From an uncultured Actinomycetes bacterium (GTDB lineage Bacteria > Actinomycetota > Actinomycetes > Nanopelagicales > Nanopelagicaceae), in contig CAIJHZ010000049.1 of NCBI GenBank assembly GCA_903820565.1, forward strand, positions 1-7,478: a stretch of 7,478 nucleotides of DNA, written 5' to 3'. Position 1 is the stretch's first letter. Each line of letters starts with the position of its first letter. The translations under genes were made by a program, and so were the position numbers. Under the pieces are notes generated by a model. That model saw only the letters and a list, made by a program, of their open reading frames with translations, made no database searches and was not told where the DNA came from. Shown here piece by piece: positions 4,476-7,478 of the stretch.

Positions 4476-5696
4476 ATGGATTTCACATTAAGCGCTAAGA
4501 CGAGCGAATATGCCGCCAAATTGCAGGCCTTTATGGAGGCAGAAGTATTTCCGGCTGAGGTTGTTTATGAACATCAGCGCGCACAGTTGCGTGCGGCAGG
4601 AAAGCCTCATGGATTGCCAGCAGTTGTGGAAGAGCTCAAGGTTAAGGCCCGAGCACAAGGTTTGTGGAATCTGTTTTTACCTCATAGCCACGATCCGCAC
4701 CATGGTTTAACTGTTACCGAATATGCAACGCTGGCTGAGATCACTGGGTGGTCTCCTGAAATTGCACCTGAAGCAATCAATTGCGCAGCACCCGACACTG
4801 GCAACATGGAATTACTTGACATGTTTGCAACAGATGAGCAGAAGAAGCGTTGGTTAGAGCCGCTGCTAGATGGTCGGATTAGATCTGGCTTTGCAATGAC
4901 CGAACCTGATGTCGCATCTAGTGATGCGCGAAATATCAGAACATCAATTATTAAAGATGGCGATGACTATGTCATCAACGGAACAAAGTGGTGGACAACA
5001 GGTGCGATGGATGAGCGCTGCGAAATTCTGATTGTCATGGGCAAGACAAATCCCGATGCCGATGCACATCATCAACAATCAATGGTGCTTGTTCCAATGA
5101 ATACTCCTGGCGTCACAGTTGTGCGCAATTTGTTGGTGTTTGGGTATGAAGATCAACATGGTCATGCCGAAGTGTCATTTACTAATGTGCGGGTCCCTAT
5201 TGCAAATCTTTTGGGACCCGAAGGTGAAGGCTTTGCACTGGCACAGGCACGACTTGGACCAGGACGCATCCATCATTGTATGCGAGCTATTGGTATGGCT
5301 GAGCGAGCTTTGTCTTTGATGATCAAGCGATCTATTGGGCGCGAAGCATTTGGAAAAGCGTTAGCGCAACAAGGTGTTATTCAGGATTGGATCGCACAGG
5401 CTCGAATTGATATTGAACAAGCTCGATTGTTGGTACTAAAGGCTGCCTGGATGATCGACACTGTTGGTGCCAAGGGTGCTCGCAAAGAGATCGCAGCAAT
5501 TAAGGTGGCAGTCCCCCAGATGGCAGAGCGCATAATTGATCATGCAATTCAAAGTTTTGGTGGCGCTGGTGTTTGCCAAGATACGCCGCTTGCTTCAATG
5601 TATGCGGGCATTCGCACATTGCGCATCGTTGATGGTCCAGATGAGGTTCACATTCGTGACATCGCTCGATTAGAAATCAAACCTTATTTGTCATGA
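4476..5696 (+). CDS. Acyl-CoA dehydrogenase, ACAD10/ACAD11 (LvaC-like) type
   Basis: This 406-residue flavoprotein has the full acyl-CoA dehydrogenase length. It has an N-terminal helical domain (1 to about 130), the FAD/substrate motif MTEPDVASSD (141-150) with GTKWWTTGA (169-177), the middle beta domain (to about 245), and a C-terminal helical bundle with QSFGGAGV (359-366). Where ordinary fatty acyl-CoA dehydrogenases carry the catalytic Glu before GT, this one has DGPDEVH (386-392), so Asp386 takes that place; this DGPDEVH element is typical of the ACAD10/ACAD11 group. The next gene encodes the kinase-like domain that is fused to this enzyme in animals. By analogy with ACAD10/11 and the lva pathway of P. 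putida, I infer that it converts a 4-phosphorylated acyl-CoA toward the 3-hydroxyacyl-CoA. A simple 2,3-dehydrogenase role remains possible. It is the first gene of the operon and probably leaderless. Confidence 0.93.
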   Translation: MDFTLSAKTSEYAAKLQAFMEAEVFPAEVVYEHQRAQLRAAGKPHGLPAVVEELKVKARAQGLWNLFLPHSHDPHHGLTVTEYATLAEITGWSPEIAPEAINCAAPDTGNMELLDMFATDEQKKRWLEPLLDGRIRSGFAMTEPDVASSDARNIRTSIIKDGDDYVINGTKWWTTGAMDERCEILIVMGKTNPDADAHHQQSMVLVPMNTPGVTVVRNLLVFGYEDQHGHAEVSFTNVRVPIANLLGPEGEGFALAQARLGPGRIHHCMRAIGMAERALSLMIKRSIGREAFGKALAQQGVIQDWIAQARIDIEQARLLVLKAAWMIDTVGAKGARKEIAAIKVAVPQMAERIIDHAIQSFGGAGVCQDTPLASMYAGIRTLRIVDGPDEVHIRDIARLEIKPYLS

Positions 5697-6718
5697 AAGA
5701 TGTAACCGCGGTCCGCGAAGAGGATCGCTTTGATGTTGCTGCCATGCATGCGTGGCTTCGTGGCTTTATCGATGAAGAAGAACTGCCCGAGGTTTTGCAG
5801 TTTCGCAGTGGCGCTTCAAATCTGACATATTTGTTGAAATACCCGACCCGCGAATTAGTGTTGCGCAGACCTCCGGTTGGGACCAAGGCGGTTTCGGCGC
5901 ACGATATGAAGCGCGAATACTTGATTCAATCACGGTTGCAATCTGTGTATTCATTAGTGCCAGGTATGATTGCGCTGTGCGAAGACCATTCAGTAATGGG
6001 CTCTGATTTTTATGTCATGGAGCGCGTAGTAGGAGAAATTTTCCGCCGAGATATTGCTGAAGAAATTACAGCGCACGATATCGAAGTCATGGCAGATTCA
6101 TTGATCAATGGTTTGGTGCAGTTACATGCTGTTGATTCATCAATCCTGGCCGAACTCAACAAAGGTCAAGGCTATGTTGCACGCCAAGTTGATGGTTGGT
6201 CAAAGAGATATAGAAATGCCTTGACCGATGATGTGCCAAATGGTGAAAAAGTCATGGCTTGGTTGGAAGCCAATAAACCTGACGATGTAGATTCCTGCAT
6301 TATTCATGGCGATTGGCGCATCGATAATGTGGTCTTTGATTTAGAACATGGTCGCATTGCTGGCGTGCTGGATTGGGAACTCGCAACAGTTGGCGATCCC
6401 TTAATGGATTTAGGATCAGCCCTCGCCTATTGGGTTGATCGCGATGATGAGCCAGCCTTTGCATCGCTGCGCAGGCAACCAAGTCATTTACCTGGCATGC
6501 CAACGCGCGAACAATTCGTTGCACGGTATCTGCAGTTAAGTGGACGAAGCTGTACAGACTTTACCTTTTATGAAGTTTTTGGGCTTTTCCGTTTAGCTGT
6601 GATTATTCAACAGATCTGGGCTCGCTTTCGTGCGGGACAAACTACAAATCCAGCATTTGCCGGCTTTGGAGATGCGGTCAATACATTGATTAACCGAGCC
6701 GAAGGAAAGATCGCATGA
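5693..6718 (+). CDS. APH-fold kinase, ACAD10/11 kinase-domain (LvaA-like) type
   Basis: This 341-residue protein belongs to the aminoglycoside/choline phosphotransferase fold. It starts with the lobe containing LQFRSGASNLTYLL (35-48), a glycine-loop-like element of this subgroup, then LVLRRPP (55-61). The C-lobe carries HGDWRIDN (205-212), the Brenner motif with catalytic Asp207 and Asn212, followed by DWE (227-229), whose Asp227 should bind metal, and GDPLMDLG (234-241). All key residues are present, so it is likely an active ATP-dependent kinase. Its pairing with an ACAD10/11-type dehydrogenase argues against antibiotic resistance and for phosphorylation of a hydroxyacyl-CoA, as described for LvaA on 4-hydroxyvaleryl-CoA and for ACAD10/11. 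The start overlaps the previous stop in an ATGA (5693-5696). No good ribosome site precedes it, so translational coupling is likely. Substrate chain length is unknown. Confidence 0.92.
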   Translation: MKDVTAVREEDRFDVAAMHAWLRGFIDEEELPEVLQFRSGASNLTYLLKYPTRELVLRRPPVGTKAVSAHDMKREYLIQSRLQSVYSLVPGMIALCEDHSVMGSDFYVMERVVGEIFRRDIAEEITAHDIEVMADSLINGLVQLHAVDSSILAELNKGQGYVARQVDGWSKRYRNALTDDVPNGEKVMAWLEANKPDDVDSCIIHGDWRIDNVVFDLEHGRIAGVLDWELATVGDPLMDLGSALAYWVDRDDEPAFASLRRQPSHLPGMPTREQFVARYLQLSGRSCTDFTFYEVFGLFRLAVIIQQIWARFRAGQTTNPAFAGFGDAVNTLINRAEGKIA

Positions 6719-7478
6719 GAGCTGGTCAAATTACTGTTTCTACACGTGCCTTTGCAGTTGTAGATGTGCCAACACCTGATGCAGGGGCAGGGCAAGTGCG
6801 TATTAAAGTTGCCGCGGCCGGTGTCTGTTTATCAGACGTTCATTTACTAGAAGGGATTTTGTCTCCCGGATATTTAGTGGGCGATCATGTGACCTTGGGT
6901 CACGAAGTTGCAGGTGTTGTCGATCAAGTTGGTGCCGGGGTTACGACAAGTGCCATTGGTGATCGGGTTGTTGTAATCGCTGGCGAACGTAACGCCGCGC
7001 AGCAAATAACCACGATGGGTTTTGATTACAACGGTGGCTGGGCAGAATATGTTGTGACAAATGCACACTTGGTTGCGGTAATTCCTGATTCATTACCTTT
7101 CGAACAAGCTGCAATCATCCCTGATGCGGTATCAACTCCTTGGGCTGCAATATCCTCAACTGCCAAGATGCAAGCAGGTGAAACTGCAGCAGTGTTTGGT
7201 GTGGGCGGATTAGGGATTCACGCAGTTCAGTTATTGAAGTTAATTGGATCCAGCACAGTTATTGCGATTGACCCACGCGAAGATGCTCGCGCACATGCAT
7301 TAGCACGTGGTGCCGACTTTGCCTTCGCACCCGATGATCCTGAATTAAAAAAACATCGCGGGCTAAACGCCGCCTTTGATTTTGCTGGTGTCACACCTGT
7401 CCGTAAGCAAGCTCTATCAATGTTGGGTGAGCAAGGGCGATTAATAATTGTCGGAATTGCGAATGAACCCATTGTGAT
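6715..7478 (+). CDS. Zinc-type medium-chain alcohol dehydrogenase, 3' truncated
   Basis: The frame is open from ATG 6715 to the window end and gives 254 residues, about three quarters of a medium-chain dehydrogenase/reductase. The catalytic domain shows GVCLSDVH (36-43) with Cys38 as first zinc ligand, and GHE at 62-64 (His63, Glu64). The Rossmann motif is FGVGGLG (161-167), and Asp186 at the end of the next strand (IAIDP) predicts NAD(H). The four-Cys structural-zinc loop usual in class-I type enzymes is missing: between GDRVVV (82-87) and NGGWAEYV (106-113) there is no cysteine. The start overlaps the kinase stop as ATGA (6715-6718), and AAGGA (6702-6706) lies 8 bases upstream. It is the third coupled gene of the operon and probably oxidises a hydroxyl (or reduces a keto group) in the same pathway. 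The substrate and the C-terminus are not visible. Confidence 0.9.
   Translation, partial: MRAGQITVSTRAFAVVDVPTPDAGAGQVRIKVAAAGVCLSDVHLLEGILSPGYLVGDHVTLGHEVAGVVDQVGAGVTTSAIGDRVVVIAGERNAAQQITTMGFDYNGGWAEYVVTNAHLVAVIPDSLPFEQAAIIPDAVSTPWAAISSTAKMQAGETAAVFGVGGLGIHAVQLLKLIGSSTVIAIDPREDARAHALARGADFAFAPDDPELKKHRGLNAAFDFAGVTPVRKQALSMLGEQGRLIIVGIANEPIV

Noticed and set aside
5693..6718. Aminoglycoside resistance gene, suggested by the APH fold
   Set aside because: The coupled ACAD10/11-type dehydrogenase and absence of any resistance context make a metabolic kinase far more likely.

Overview
The window looks like chromosomal DNA from a free-living actinobacterium of moderate GC content, most like the freshwater acI / Nanopelagicales type. 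This is inference. It rests on three things: secreted proteins with a short two-Cys module followed by an Ala-Thr-Pro linker, two genes whose -10-like box sits directly before the ATG (leaderless starts), and gene families typical of Actinobacteria at a GC content well below that of Streptomyces or Mycobacterium. No 16S gene or other taxonomic marker is present.

Layout. Positions 1-984 (+) hold the 3' end of a trypsin-like serine protease gene followed closely by a lipoprotein gene. Converging on these from the minus strand is a secreted HExxH metallopeptidase-like protein with a repetitive Thr/Pro linker (995-2215). Further upstream on the minus strand is a DUF4236-TPR protein (2295-3356). 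The gene-poor interval 3357-3670 holds a minus-strand tRNA-like gene with an irregular anticodon arm, a degenerate second copy of its 5' half, and two strong GC-rich terminator hairpins.

From 3671 on the content is metabolic. A short-chain dehydrogenase (3671-4432, -) is divergent from a plus-strand operon that begins at 4476. The operon encodes an acyl-CoA dehydrogenase of the ACAD10/ACAD11 type, an aminoglycoside-phosphotransferase-like kinase, and a medium-chain alcohol dehydrogenase cut off by the window end. Each junction in the operon is a 4-base ATGA stop/start overlap, so the three genes are very likely translationally coupled.

The most informative point is that the acyl-CoA dehydrogenase and the kinase are the two halves of animal ACAD10/ACAD11. 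They also match the kinase and dehydrogenase of the Pseudomonas putida levulinate (lva) pathway, which phosphorylates the hydroxyl of a 4-hydroxyacyl-CoA and then moves it to carbon 3 so that beta-oxidation can proceed. With two oxidoreductases beside them, the locus is a good candidate for catabolism of hydroxy or keto acids. The actual substrate cannot be read from sequence.
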